Below, piece by piece: positions 54,162 to 64,000 of a DNA stretch of 64,000 nucleotides (position 1 is the first letter of the stretch; each line of letters opens with the position of its first letter). The notes under the pieces are model-generated. The model worked only from the letters and a program-made list of their open reading frames with translations. It was not told the origin of the DNA and ran no database searches. The stretch is from positions 122,501-186,500 of the forward strand of contig WBZZ01002414.1 in NCBI GenBank assembly GCA_019918135.1. Direction: 5' to 3'. Origin of the DNA: Paulinella micropora (Eukaryota; Cercozoa; Imbricatea; Euglyphida; Paulinellidae). The position numbers were made by a program, and so were the translations under genes.

Positions 54162-54625
54162 CTCGCGAATGGGCATATAAAACGAAGTAACATCAAATAC
54201 GAAGTCAAAGTAACGAAAACACTTTGTTCTCTATTGCCATAATCAACAGGCTCTACTGCCATAATCACAGTCTCGCAATCCCAGAAGATGACCTGAGTGC
54301 GTTGAAACAGATCTTCTCTAGGGGTTCTAGTTATACCCATGAAAAAGACAGGAATTTTGACCACTTGACATAGAGAGCAACTAGTGCAGTGAGGTCCACC
54401 AAAAATGCTACTCCCTGAGACCAGGAGACAAGTTTCAAGGAGAAAGACAAGATGGCGAAGACGGAAAACACCACTGACGCTGACTCGTCTTCTTTCATCT
54501 GCCTTGGATTGAAGGAGGCAGATAAAAGAAGAGAAGGCAAGTTTTTTATTTTTTTATTTTTTTTATTTTTTTTTTTAACAAATTGAAGGCACGCTTCTGC
54601 AAGAACGACAGGTTTGAATTAGCTT
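53401..54625. repeat. Intergenic region with (TAG)n array and a 51-bp direct repeat
   Basis: AT-rich; no gene supported. A (TAG)n array lies at 54066-54157. A block of about 51 bases starting GGTCCACCAAAAATGCTACT occurs at 53970-54020 and again at 54393-54443, in the same orientation, on either side of the array. A T/A-rich run lies at 54541-54578. Confidence 0.8.
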
Positions 54626-54872
54626 CTAGGAGCTAGCTAAAAAAGCCAAGAAAGCATTAGTATTTTGCTGCGACTGATTTGCAAGAAGAGCAGCAAAAGC
54701 ATTGAAAGAGTTCCCCTGGACTTGACCGCCACCCTTACTGTTAGACATTTTGCCAGCGACCGATGAAAACATCTTCATCATTGGAGCCATTTCGTCGTCC
54801 GGCCCATCACTGCTCGATTCACGCTTGTTCTGCGGCTCCTGATTTGGTCGTCCAACTTGTTGGGAGGGAGCA
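54626..54872 (-). pseudogene. Coding-like end of an unidentified gene beside the E4 LTR
   Basis: Minus-strand frame that runs out of the E4 LTR and continues about 80 codons to a stop at 54626: Gln/Asn/Ser-rich, with DEMAPMMKMF and FNAFAALLANQSQQ. It has no start of its own outside the LTR. It may be the 3' part of a host gene into which the LTR inserted, or part of another element. Not identified. Confidence 0.35.
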
Positions 54873-55394
54873 CGACAGAGTTGTAAATCTTCCGAGCCGG
54901 AAGACCCACTAGCTGACGGACAACGGTACTTGCCGGAATAAAAGGTTATTAAGCGCAGAGGGTGTGCAATGCAGTGAGGCGATTGATCACTCTCTATATT
55001 CAATAACTAGTCAATACTAGCGTCCCAGTATTACTAATCCGTTATTATTGTCCAAGTGTTTACAGTTCACTTATGCAGTGTGGTTACCTTTAAATTCTGA
55101 GGTACAGACTATGCTGCTTGAGCACCCTAGCTACGACACCTATCCGTTCCATCTATGCTATCCGTTCTACAATTGACTGGCCTACATAAGTCCCGACGTG
55201 GACAATGCCTTATTCTTGATGATTCAAGAATGTCTAGACAAGATGTATTGTACAACTCAAGTAAACAAGTATGCAAAAATAGTATTACATAGGTAATTAG
55301 CAAGGAGGGCCGGTCGAGAATAACTTTACGTGAATTTACCAATGAAGACAAATAAGGTGACGGATATTCCCGGTAAAACGTTATATCTCCGACG
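54873..55394 (-). repeat. E4 3' LTR
   Basis: About 522 bases matching 63327-63842. Preceded on the minus strand by a purine tract (CTTTGAGGGGGG). The shared ends are CGTCGGAGATATA and CTCTGTCG, so the usual TG...CA ends are not evident. Confidence 0.85.
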
Positions 55395-55409
55395 CCCCCC
55401 CTCAAAGAA

Positions 55410-56700
55410 CGTAAACTAATCAGCCTTGACTGCTTAGTAATAATATGGTTTATTATTAAGTCCGCACCAAGGACCTTATGATCATAAATGAATTAACATG
55501 TCTATGCCCTATCACTCACATTGGCGGTGAAAGGCCAGACCCAAAGAAGGTTATTACTTACCCTCACTCTCTCTGAGAAATAGAGTCAGAAGTGGCTACC
55601 TCACCGCGGCATGCATTATTATATCAATGAGATTACAGGCAAGGCTGGCGTCCCACGGTAAAGCAAGGCCTCTCTGACGAGAAGACGATTAACAACTACT
55701 CTCACCTAACCTCTCAAATTGAAAAAGGTAAAAGTTGAGCCCATCCCGGCTGAAACTTGAAGTATGATCATGCATCGGAAAATTACATAACATATAATAA
55801 AAAAAATAATAAGTCAACAAGTCGACTTAGTAAATGTTGATCCGTTAATATGATTTACGGTGAAATTTAATGATTTATCTATCCCTAATGCTTATATGAT
55901 AAACATAATGTCCATATATATGAAGTATAGATATAGACATCACATAGTAACATATAAAATGTGGCATTGAATAATATAATAAAAGTTACGAAGGCAAATG
56001 CATATAAAATATACAATATGAAATATAATCATGCCAAATTAACGCAGTAGTTATATAATATCGAGATATAAAAGGAAATACAATTTATTTGATAAAATAT
56101 ATATGCGTAAGAGCAAAAATAAAAATGTCAGCATTTCCCCGGCAAGGGGTACCTATCAAAAAAAAAATATATGTAAAATATTAGATGTCGAGCGGTTAAT
56201 GCTGGCTGATCCCGCGGATTTCATCGCCCTCAGGATCCCGAACTCGCCTCGATCGAATCCTGCTCGAACATTTGCATCGGGGCCCGAATCCTCCGGACTT
56301 TGCCTTGAGTTCTTGGCCCGTCCCATGCTCTGCTACCTAAAGTTCCTATCAACGGAAAAAGGGGTAGCGCACGGCAAAGACACACCAAAAGCACAAATAA
56401 ACATGGTGACAAGTCCTAGCGAGCTACAAGAATGCTTTTGGACACAAAATCCTTAAGAGCCTGAGGCTACTTAACGACTTTGGGTCCAGAAGCACTAAGT
56501 CGTTCGATGACGCAGCCCACTTCCGAGTCAGCTGATCCAGGCGCCAAAACACAACCTATAAAGCTGGGTATATAACAAATAGCGAGGTTGACCTCGTATT
56601 ACGTAAAGCGATACCGACATTGAGTATTGGGACTCATTTCCGGTCACTACTCCAAGGACTTGGTCATTTTCGGTTAAAACCCCTACTAAGGCTATGTCTA
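55410..56700 (-). other. E4 3' non-coding region
   Basis: AT-rich DNA between RNase H and the 3' LTR. No gene supported. The block 55560-55720 resembles 8340-8560 in E1. The 117-codon plus-strand frame at 56103-56456 is judged to be chance. Confidence 0.5.
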
Positions 56701-56702
56701 TC

Positions 56703-58580
56703 TTAATCGTCCGAAAGCGCCATCTTTCTAAGCGCGTCCAAATCCAATTTGGGGCAGAACACGTCCAACAACATGTCTGCTTGATCCTTGGGCAAATACT
56801 TAGTCAAAACATCCCCTAACTGACCTTTAGTACCTATCTTCCTAAATAAAGCTATGCCTTCCTGTTCTAGCTCATGTAGGTAGTGTTCCTCCAAAGGCAA
56901 GTGTTTCGTGCGTGGCCCGGCTAACCCGCGTTGTGCGGCTAGTATGGTTTGTGCGTTATCCTCGTAAACGTCGAATGGTTTGGGCTCCGGAATGCCTAAT
57001 TCACTTCGCATGTTGCGAATTGCCATAGCTTCCCTTAGTGCCTCGTTCGCAGCAAAAATTTCCGCGTCATTCGATGAAAGGGCAACTTTCGACTGCCGTT
57101 TAGACAACCAGCCCACGGGATCCCTCCTACTAAGAATACATACCCAGTACGAGAGTTACCAGTCTTTAAACAAACCCTGTGAGCCGCATCGGGCCAAACT
57201 GTCATGGGTCCAATAGGTCCTGCCTTCCCTTCCGCACTAAGTTCTGTTTTACTGAACCTAAGTACTCTATCATTCTTCAGATATCGGATTATCTTCCCTA
57301 GCTTGGAATAAGTCTTCCCCACATCTATCGTCTGCAATACGCTTGCAGAATTGAGGGCTTCCTCAATACCCGGCCTAGTCATCTTGGCCAAAAAGAGCAA
57401 ACTCCAAACTATCTGTGGAATGGAGAACTGTCTAAGTCTAGCTTGCGCGTCCATTGGCATAGGGTCAGTTTTTGATCCTGGAGTTGCGCTGGGCTTGCAG
57501 TGTTCATACCCGTAAAATTTCACAACTTTCCGAGCGTAACTTCGCTGACTTAGGATCATTTCCGACTTCGTCTGAATAATTTCCATCCCCTTGAATTCTT
57601 TTGCCAACCCGAGTCTTTTGATGGGAAAGTTCATCTCAAGTTTCTCGCAAAATCTGTCATAGGCTTGCCTATTAGGAGCCACGAAAATGAGATCATCTAC
57701 ATGGAAGACGCCTACTATTCCATCCCCTATCTTCACTCCTTTCTCCATAAACATACATGGGTCAGATTGGAGTGTTACAAACCCTAACTCTTTTAGAAGC
57801 CCGGAAAATATATCATACCACCGCTTCCCCGCCTGGGGAGCGCCGTATAATGCTTTGACGACCTTCCATATCTTTCCTACTCTCCCTAACGTGGATGCAC
57901 CGTGTGGTGGGCGAGCATATATGGCGTCAATCATGTCGGCATTAAGATATGCGTTTTTAAAGTCTACCCCGTAAAGTCTCCTACCATAGCTAACTGTCAA
58001 CTTGCAAAGCAGCAAAACTGATCTGTGGTTGGCGCATGGCACGTATAACTGTTCAGGATTATAACTTATACCCGGTTGCAACTGGTTTCCCCTTAAGGAT
58101 AAACGTGACTTGACGAATCGAAGTCCATCTTGGTCAGTTTTAACCTTATGGACCCAAGTTAATCCCACTATCTTAACTCCGGCTTTCCTAGCCTCGCTTT
58201 CGTCTACCCATTGGTAGGTCTTAAACTCCGCTATAGAACGTAGCTCTCTATCTATCCCTGCCTGTAGATCTTTGAGTGTCATACCCTCTATGGCTAAGTC
58301 TGGCGGCAAATGTATGTAGAACATCCACTCACTCGCTTCGTCATGTGAAATGCAATCATCCATGTCAATCATAGCAGTAACATGATGTGTAGATGTGCGG
58401 TGTCGATCTACTTGCTTTCTCACTCTTTTTCCGCTGACTATGTTCGCTTCTGTTATCCTGTCGCTCTGTTCCCATGTAACTCCCTTGGTTGGGGCCTTAC
58501 CCTCTACATACTGTGATGGGGTGTCATGTTGCGCGTTTGGGCTGTTCATATCTGCTGGCAAGGGCCCTATACTCATGCGC
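56703..58580 (-). pseudogene. E4 reverse transcriptase and RNase H region
   Basis: Long copia RT stretch with GLTWVHKVKTDQDG, KSRLSLRGNQ, YGVDFKNAYLNADM, KALYGAPQAGKRWYD and the box FHVDDLIFV. RNase H follows with SKVALSSNDAEIFAANEALR, then DNAQTIL and TKHLPLEEHYL. The best preserved LTR-element enzyme region in the window. Fossil. Confidence 0.92.
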
Positions 58581-58659
58581 TCATCTATTTGCTCCCCCTG
58601 GACTGCATCAACCTCTTGAGGTTCATGTTCAGTCTCTAGCTTGGCCTCTACCTTATCCT

Positions 58660-59870
58660 CTACCTGTCTACGTGCGGTGTAGTGGTAGGACTGTGAGGGA
58701 ATGGTGCAACTGGACTATCAGTAGAACTGGGTTCTAAATGTTCTAAATCTGCTACCTGGCTAGTTCCTATGGCTATTCCGGTGTCTGAGAACCCCTGTGT
58801 GTTGCTGTGGTCTAATTCATCGCTGAATTCTGGCTGTGTGTCTATCTCCCCCTCAGTTGCATCTTCCCATGCTACCTGAGGTTCTATCGACTCACCTACC
58901 CTACTAAGATCAAAACGGACATTTCTAACGCCTGACAAGACTTTCTGTCCATCCCAAACTCTGTATAAATTGCGATGCATATCGTATCCTACTAACTTTA
59001 CCAACTTACCGGGCATGGATCCTTTACCATTGACCTTTCCTACGTGCATCACTCCCATGCACCCAATTGGACGTAATTGGTGCAATGGTGGTGCACGTTT
59101 GAAGAGTAATTGGTAAGGTGACGTGCCCTTATGTTGTCCTTTAGTTATAGGCAATATATTATATAGCACTGTGGCTGTATGTTCCATTTCTGCCCAAAAG
59201 TTGGGCGGAAATCGAGCATGCCTAAGTGCGCGAGCAGGCCCCCCCGTCACCCCGTTTATTCTCTCAGCTCTCACATTACCATCTTTATCAGTCGTGGCTG
59301 CATCTTTCCATATAATATCGCTATATTTCTCACTGATCTCTCTTGGTGCCGTGAATTCCTGGTCGCAAACTACAACTTTAACTTTACTCTCTGTCTGTCT
59401 CTCAATAAACGCTATCGCTTTATGTATGCAAGATATAAATTCATTTTTATATCTTAAGTAGAAATCAAGAGCATAACCCGAGAAATCGTCCATAACCGTG
59501 AATTTATACCTTCTTCCTTCCCGTGACATGACTCTCCACGGGCCTTGCGTGTCACAATGCAACATCTCTCCCACTCTCTCTGCTCGAGGCAAATGATTGG
59601 AAGCAAATCGAAGCAACACGCTGGCTTTGGCAATCATGCATGGCTCACACATTCTACATTCTTCTTTTGCACTCTCTACACTACCATCTCTACCTACTAG
59701 CTTAATGCCTACGGCGTCTGCTAAAGCTTTAGTCCTCTCCCAGCTTACATGTCCCGCTATAGCATGCACTATACTAACAGGCAGCACTCTCACTCTCTTG
59801 ACAGTAGAAGGGTACTTAACAAACAGAACAGCATTCTTTATTATTAGTTTAGATGAATTAATACTCACTT
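58660..59870 (-). pseudogene. E4 integrase region
   Basis: Copia integrase with an N-terminal His/Cys region (HAIAGHVS, then CRMCEPC), a core with HCDTQGPW, MDDFSGYALDFYLRYKNE and CDQEF, and the later family phrase PPNFWAEMEHTATVLYN and LHQLRPIGCMGVM. Closely related to the E1 integrase. Fossil. Confidence 0.9.
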
Positions 59871-59919
59871 TACTCTCTTTTGCTGTTACTATTGTCCCTT
59901 TATTGTCTGAGGGTGTGGG

Positions 59920-60620
59920 TTTTATGCTTGGGTTCTCCCACCCTGTTGCCCCGCCTCCCTCTCTCTCTCAGGCGCACCCTTAGGTGTGAAACGACACTTA
60001 GGATCTAACTTACTATCCTTATGGCTATCCCATCTGTATAGCAAGGCTTTAGTTATCCTCCCTCTGACAAGTATGTCCTTTTCCTTCACAGGCAGTGCCC
60101 CCTTCAAGATGAACATCTGTCCATTTTGATGGAGCACTGCTTTGTGATGGAAATGGTCCATCGGGCCAGTGGGGGCAACGTTGATTGGCATGAGTGGATC
60201 GTAGTAGGCACTCTTGCAAATTTTATTCATACGCCCCTCTCCATCTACTCTAGCTACACACATCAACCCTGCCTCTCCTATTACTCTCGTCCCGTTCCCT
60301 GTACTGAATGTTACCTTACTGATCTTCTTCAGTTCTTTCATCATCGTATCGTCGTGACAGACATACTGAGTCGCACCGCTATCTTGATACACATGCTTGC
60401 TCTTTACTAGCTTACTGTGTGCCATGACTGTGGTGGAGTCTTGTTTCTTCTTCGATTTGTTTTTCTTGTCTTTCTTCTTCGTCTTCTTCAACTTCTTCTT
60501 CTTTCTTTTCTTTTTTGAGTGTTCTTCTTCCTCAGACTCTGAGAACTCAGACGGCTCTGATGATATAAGCTCAGGGACGTCATCAGAGTCGTCTGGGTCA
60601 TAGTCTCTATCAGGCATTCC
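59920..60620 (-). pseudogene. E4 protease region
   Basis: A Lys/Glu-rich, coiled-coil-like stretch, then KHVYQDSGATQYVCHDD near 60370-60400 (D-S-G-A protease core), then strands with TFSTGNGTRVIGEAG. Fossil. Confidence 0.82.
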
Positions 60621-60669
60621 AGTCTGAATCTGTCCTTTCAGTTCTTCTTGCAGGTTAGTTATAACTTCT

Positions 60670-61420
60670 CTTACCTAGTTATAACTTCTCTTACCTGTCT
60701 GTCCAACTGACTGATTCTCTCTCTAGACGCACCTGTGATCAGTTCCTGAGGAACTGTCACCTCAACAAACCTACCTGTGGGATCTAGTCTAACCTCTATC
60801 CCATCATCGTTCGGTGTGTTGGGTGTGTCAGGTGTAGTTGGAGTGAAATGCTTGTTGTCGTGTTGGGTGGAGTATGGGCTAGTGGTATGTCTTGTGTTGT
60901 GAGTCACAGTCACTAGCTCAATAGCTCTCATCACATCAGTCAAGTATTCGTCTATCTTTCCTCCTACCTCGATCACTCTCCTCTCATCCCATACTCCCCC
61001 TGATCTTTTCAACTCACTAGCTATCTCTCCAACTGTCTGCATGTCAATGCTTGAGACTAGTCTGTAAGGTGAGATGACAGATGGTGGTATAATGGTGGAA
61101 GTGGAGGAGGGGGTGCTTACCGGTTCCTCTTCCTCAGGGACGCTGAGGGCAGGTTGCGCGGAGACGCAGCGTTAAAACTTGAAGCTAGGTCGGTCTGGGA
61201 AGTTCCCGGGGCGCCGCGACCGGTCTGTGGGAGGTCACCTACAAACCTCCAAGTCAGTGTGTTTAGTGTAGCTGAGGAGGTAGGATTAGCAACCCAAGGA
61301 GGGGGTTGATAATTCCAGTCCTCTCCTTCAGCTACACAGCGTAAATTACCGAACATATCGAGAAATTCTTTCGCTATTTCCCGTAACCTTTTCTCGTTTG
61401 GATAATTAACCACTGCTGGT
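60670..61420 (-). pseudogene. E4 spacer between Cys/His module and protease
   Basis: Two coding-like pieces without a recognised domain: one with LREIAKEFLDMFGNLRC and DWNYQPPPW, the other with DEYLTDVMRAIELVTV and a Thr/Asn-rich linker. Fossil. Confidence 0.45.
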
Positions 61421-61439
61421 GGTCTGTCTGTTGCAGCCT

Positions 61440-61940
61440 GCTATAAGTCTATGAACGGAAAAAAAGCAATCTGTTTTGCATGATAGCCACAAAAGTCATC
61501 ATAGTTTAGCCTATCTGCCATTCTTTGAGGTGACCCGAACAGATGGGCCCCTAAACGAACTTTGCAAGGTTTACCCCGTGAAGTTTTCCCGCAGCATTGC
61601 TTGTTGCACGAAATTTTCTCGGGCTGTTTATCCTTGTTTGTTGTTTTGGGTGCTGTGGTTGTTTGTGGAACTGGTTGAGTGATTTTCTTCTCTCGTTCTC
61701 TCTTTGTTGGTTGGTGTGGTGGACGTGGAGCGTTGGTCAGTGCAGGTGCAGCTGCAACTATCTCCCTACCTACCAATGTTTTTGTGACAATCCTGTCTTG
61801 GTTTGGTGTTGGTTTTTGTTTGTTTTTGTTCTCTCTCTGTGGGGGTGGAGGCATGAGCAGTGATGGCACCGCAGCAATAGGTGTAGGCAGTGAAGGCAAT
61901 GAAATAGTTCTCACCACATTCGCCCTCTCTACTCCTTGCA
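61440..61940 (-). pseudogene. E4 Cys/His-rich module
   Basis: A Pro/Lys-rich linker followed by CNKQCCGKTSRGKPC and, about 25 residues later, DDFCGYHAKQ. The C-x3-CCG-T-x2-G-x2-C ... C-x2-H layout resembles small zinc domains of the DUF5763 kind; that link is from memory and untested. E1 has a comparable module in the same place. Fossil. Confidence 0.5.
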
Positions 61941-61974
61941 CTGGTGTACGAGATTTTGTTTCGATGTTGCGAGT

Positions 61975-62490
61975 TTATGATGTGGGGGCAGGCAATAGTA
62001 TGATAGGAGGTGGAGCGGGTGTATCACCATCTTCTTCACTCTCCTCAACATCCTCACCACCACCACCATGCAAAAAAAACACAGTTCCCTCAAACAAATC
62101 AACGTCTTCCTCTTCACCTTGCTCTTCCTCTCCCAATCCCTCTAGACCGTCCACTTGATCTATATCTACGTCTTCTAGCACGGTAACTCTATCATCATCC
62201 GGACTAACTCTCCCGTTATCCTCACCCTGTGCTAACACCATTGTCTTCGCACGAGGACATTGAGCACGATTGTGCTTTTTGCCCTTGCACCGTGTGCAAT
62301 GCAATTTTGGGCACGTCGCGCGCCAATGGTCCTTTGCCCCACACTTGTAGCAACCACCCTTCTCTTCCTCACCCTCGCTCTCTTTAGCTACAAACGTACC
62401 TTGTGCCGGTCTGCGAATGAATGTGGTTGTGTTGGGTTTGTGTGTCATTTGCCTAGTCTGGTTTACCCGAGATTCCGGACCAGAATTCAA
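61975..62490 (-). pseudogene. E4 gag zinc knuckle region
   Basis: Nucleocapsid-like part with two knuckles: CYKCGAKDHWRATC and CTRCKGKKHNRAQC near 62270-62360, followed by an acidic, Glu-rich tail. Fossil. Confidence 0.82.
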
Positions 62491-62627
62491 AAGAAAATTT
62501 TGCCAATGACTCTCTCCACCTCACGGTGGTTCAGTCGGTCTTCGCGACCGAGTTGGTATACCATAGTATCCAACCCCGCGAAAACTGTATGTTTCTTAAA
62601 CTTCATTAAGAGAAAAGAAGAAAAGAA

Positions 62628-63320
62628 TTAATCAGGAATTTTACCTCCGTAGTCGCGCTGAATGCACTCTTCAAGATACCTATTTCTATCCAGCCACAAC
62701 TCAATGTCCCGTCTTGGGTAGGATGAAATAAAAACAAGCATACGTTTTATCATTCCTGCTGCGTTGGCACCCCCATACCGGCGCTTAACAAGCACCATCA
62801 TGCGTATAGGGTTGCCATCCGAGACAGTCATGCATAAAGCTATGAGTGTTGGATGCTTGAAGGCAACGGAAACATAAAGGCTTAGCGTTCGCATCGCCTT
62901 TGCGTGTTCCTTGCGTTCTTTTAGTCTACGTCTTCTCGATCTTCTTTCTTTCTTTGACTTACTTCGTTCTTTCGGTCGCATGCGTGCATCTTGGCTCTCT
63001 TTTGGTATAGATGCCTTAGCGTCTGATGATGTTGCAAGTGTCTTAAGTTCTGTACGAGCTGCTGAGTCACTGTCGCTAGTGTCTGACTCTGTACTGTAAT
63101 GTTCATCTTCACTAAATGCAGACTCATCCCATGGGCATTTCTCTTCAGCTTTCTCCGGATGCTTTGCAATGAAACCAACTATGTCTCCTAGCTGTGAGCT
63201 CTCAGAGGTCGCTACCATCTTAAACGTGAACTCCCAAGTTTGATATCGGTCTTCAAAGACCTGCTCAAGCTCAGGAATGCTGTTTGTATGGCTCTTCCCG
63301 TCTTCTCGCGAACAAGGCTC
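62628..63320 (-). pseudogene. E4 5' ORF or interrupted flanking gene
   Basis: Minus-strand frame open from the LTR edge to a stop at 62628; its first ATG is at 63218 (MVATSESSQLGD). Order: acidic Ser-rich part (DESAFSEDEHYSTESD), strongly basic part (RSKSKKERRSRRRRLKER), then a globular part with LVKRRYGGANAAGMIKRML and SSYPRRDIELWLDRNRYLEE. By position it should be E4 gag, and RRYGG recalls the E1 gag, but the open frame into the LTR is unusual. A host gene piece is an alternative. Confidence 0.45.
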
Positions 63321-63326
63321 ATTAAC

Positions 63327-63842
63327 CGACAGAGTTGTAAATCTTCCGAGCCGGAAGACCCACTAGCTGACGGACAACGGTACTTGCCGGAATAAAAGGT
63401 TATTAAGCGCAGAGGGTGTGCAATGCAGTGAGGCGATTGATCGCTCTCTATATTCAATAACTATTCAATACTAGCGTCCCAGTATTACTAATCCGTTATT
63501 ATTGTCCAAGTGTTTACAGTTCACTTATGCAGTGTGATTACCTTTCAATTCTGAGGTACAGACTGTGCTGCTTGAGCACCCTAGCTACGACACCTATCCG
63601 TTCCATCTATGCTATCCGTTCTACAATTGACTGGCCTACATAAGTCCCGACGGGGACAATGCCTTATTCTTGATGATTCAAGAATGTCTAGACAAGATGT
63701 ATTGTACAACTCAAGTAAACAAGTATGCAAAAATAGTATTACATAGGTAATTAGCAGGGCCGGTCGAGAATAACTTTACGTGAATTTGCCAATGAAGACA
63801 AATTAGGTGACGGATATTCCCGGTAACGGTATATCTCCGACG
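63327..63842 (-). repeat. E4 5' LTR
   Basis: About 516 bases matching the 3' LTR at 54873-55394. The outer five bases of the two LTRs do not match, so no target site duplication is seen. Confidence 0.85.
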
Positions 63843-64000
63843 TTGTTTTGGATGATTGTTGTCTTGTCTACCCTCACTGAATCATTGTTGTGCTTGCGTA
63901 AATAAGGACAACTAGCAGTGCTGCTTTACTGTGGTAGTTAGTATGGTATCTTGCAGGATTGTCTACTTACGTGTCTATGTCATGTACTTACTTGATGGCT
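63843..64000. other. Right flank, nothing recognised
   Basis: 158 bases of ordinary composition beyond E4, reaching the window edge. No feature seen. Confidence 0.4.

Larger units (their letters stand above)
54873..63842 (-). mobile_element. Ty1/copia-like LTR retrotransposon E4 with two LTRs
   Basis: Copia element about 9.0 kb long on the minus strand. Parts: 5' LTR 63327-63842, gag-like region about 61975-63320, Cys/His module about 61440-61940, spacer about 60670-61420, protease about 59920-60620, integrase about 58660-59870, reverse transcriptase and RNase H about 56703-58580, non-coding region 55410-56700, polypurine tract about 55395-55405, 3' LTR 54873-55394. The LTRs differ by about eight or nine substitutions and two small indels by eye (about 98 percent identical), so it is the youngest LTR element here. 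Broken, with roughly six to eight breaks. Confidence 0.9.

Noticed and set aside
56103-56456. 117-codon plus-strand gene in the E4 3' region
   Set aside because: Lies antisense in an element's untranslated region; no domain seen.

Overview
The window looks like a eukaryotic nuclear contig, probably from a protist or alga that I cannot name. The evidence is an APE-type LINE, tRNA-derived SINEs with pol III boxes, several Ty1/copia-like LTR elements, and intron-poor single genes with their own flanks and no operon layout. No rRNA gene, functional tRNA gene or CRISPR array was seen. Roughly three quarters of the window is transposon-derived; the rest is a small gene island and low-complexity DNA.

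Layout. 1-6763: a near-complete LINE (copy A, + strand), followed by SINE and SINE-like copies, each separated by a (TTA)n array. 6814-8177: a fragment of a copia element (E2). 8178-17505: a decayed copia element (E1, - strand). 17506-30490: the host gene island, with a truncated and a complete F-box gene, a 319-aa protein with F-box-like and CxxC motifs, a Kelch-repeat protein, a secreted PKD/BspA-like (DUF285) protein, a broken secreted-type gene and a small two-helix membrane protein, plus much simple-sequence DNA. 30502-41390: a second nest of SINEs, LINE fragments, a LINE-derived non-autonomous element (N), one full-length LINE with a single open frame (copy B, - strand) and an older truncated LINE (copy D). 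41399-46617: copia element E2', with an unassigned ORF behind it to 47283. 47284-53400: copia element E3. 54873-63842: copia element E4 with two LTRs.

The main result is the LINE system. A single-ORF LINE (N-terminal RNA-binding-like region, APE endonuclease, reverse transcriptase, zinc knuckle) ends in a (TTA)n tail. Three other families (a tRNA-headed SINE, a 172-bp element without visible pol III boxes, and element N, which carries the LINE's 5' end) finish with a related 3' segment and the same tail. Nearly all copies sit inside (TTA)n arrays, in the same orientation relative to the array. The simplest reading is that the LINE machinery recognises the shared 3' segment and inserts into TTA arrays, so each insertion makes a new target. 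Separately, two copia elements carry a MYND-type zinc finger module between gag and protease, and two others carry a different Cys/His-rich module. All readings are by eye from one window.
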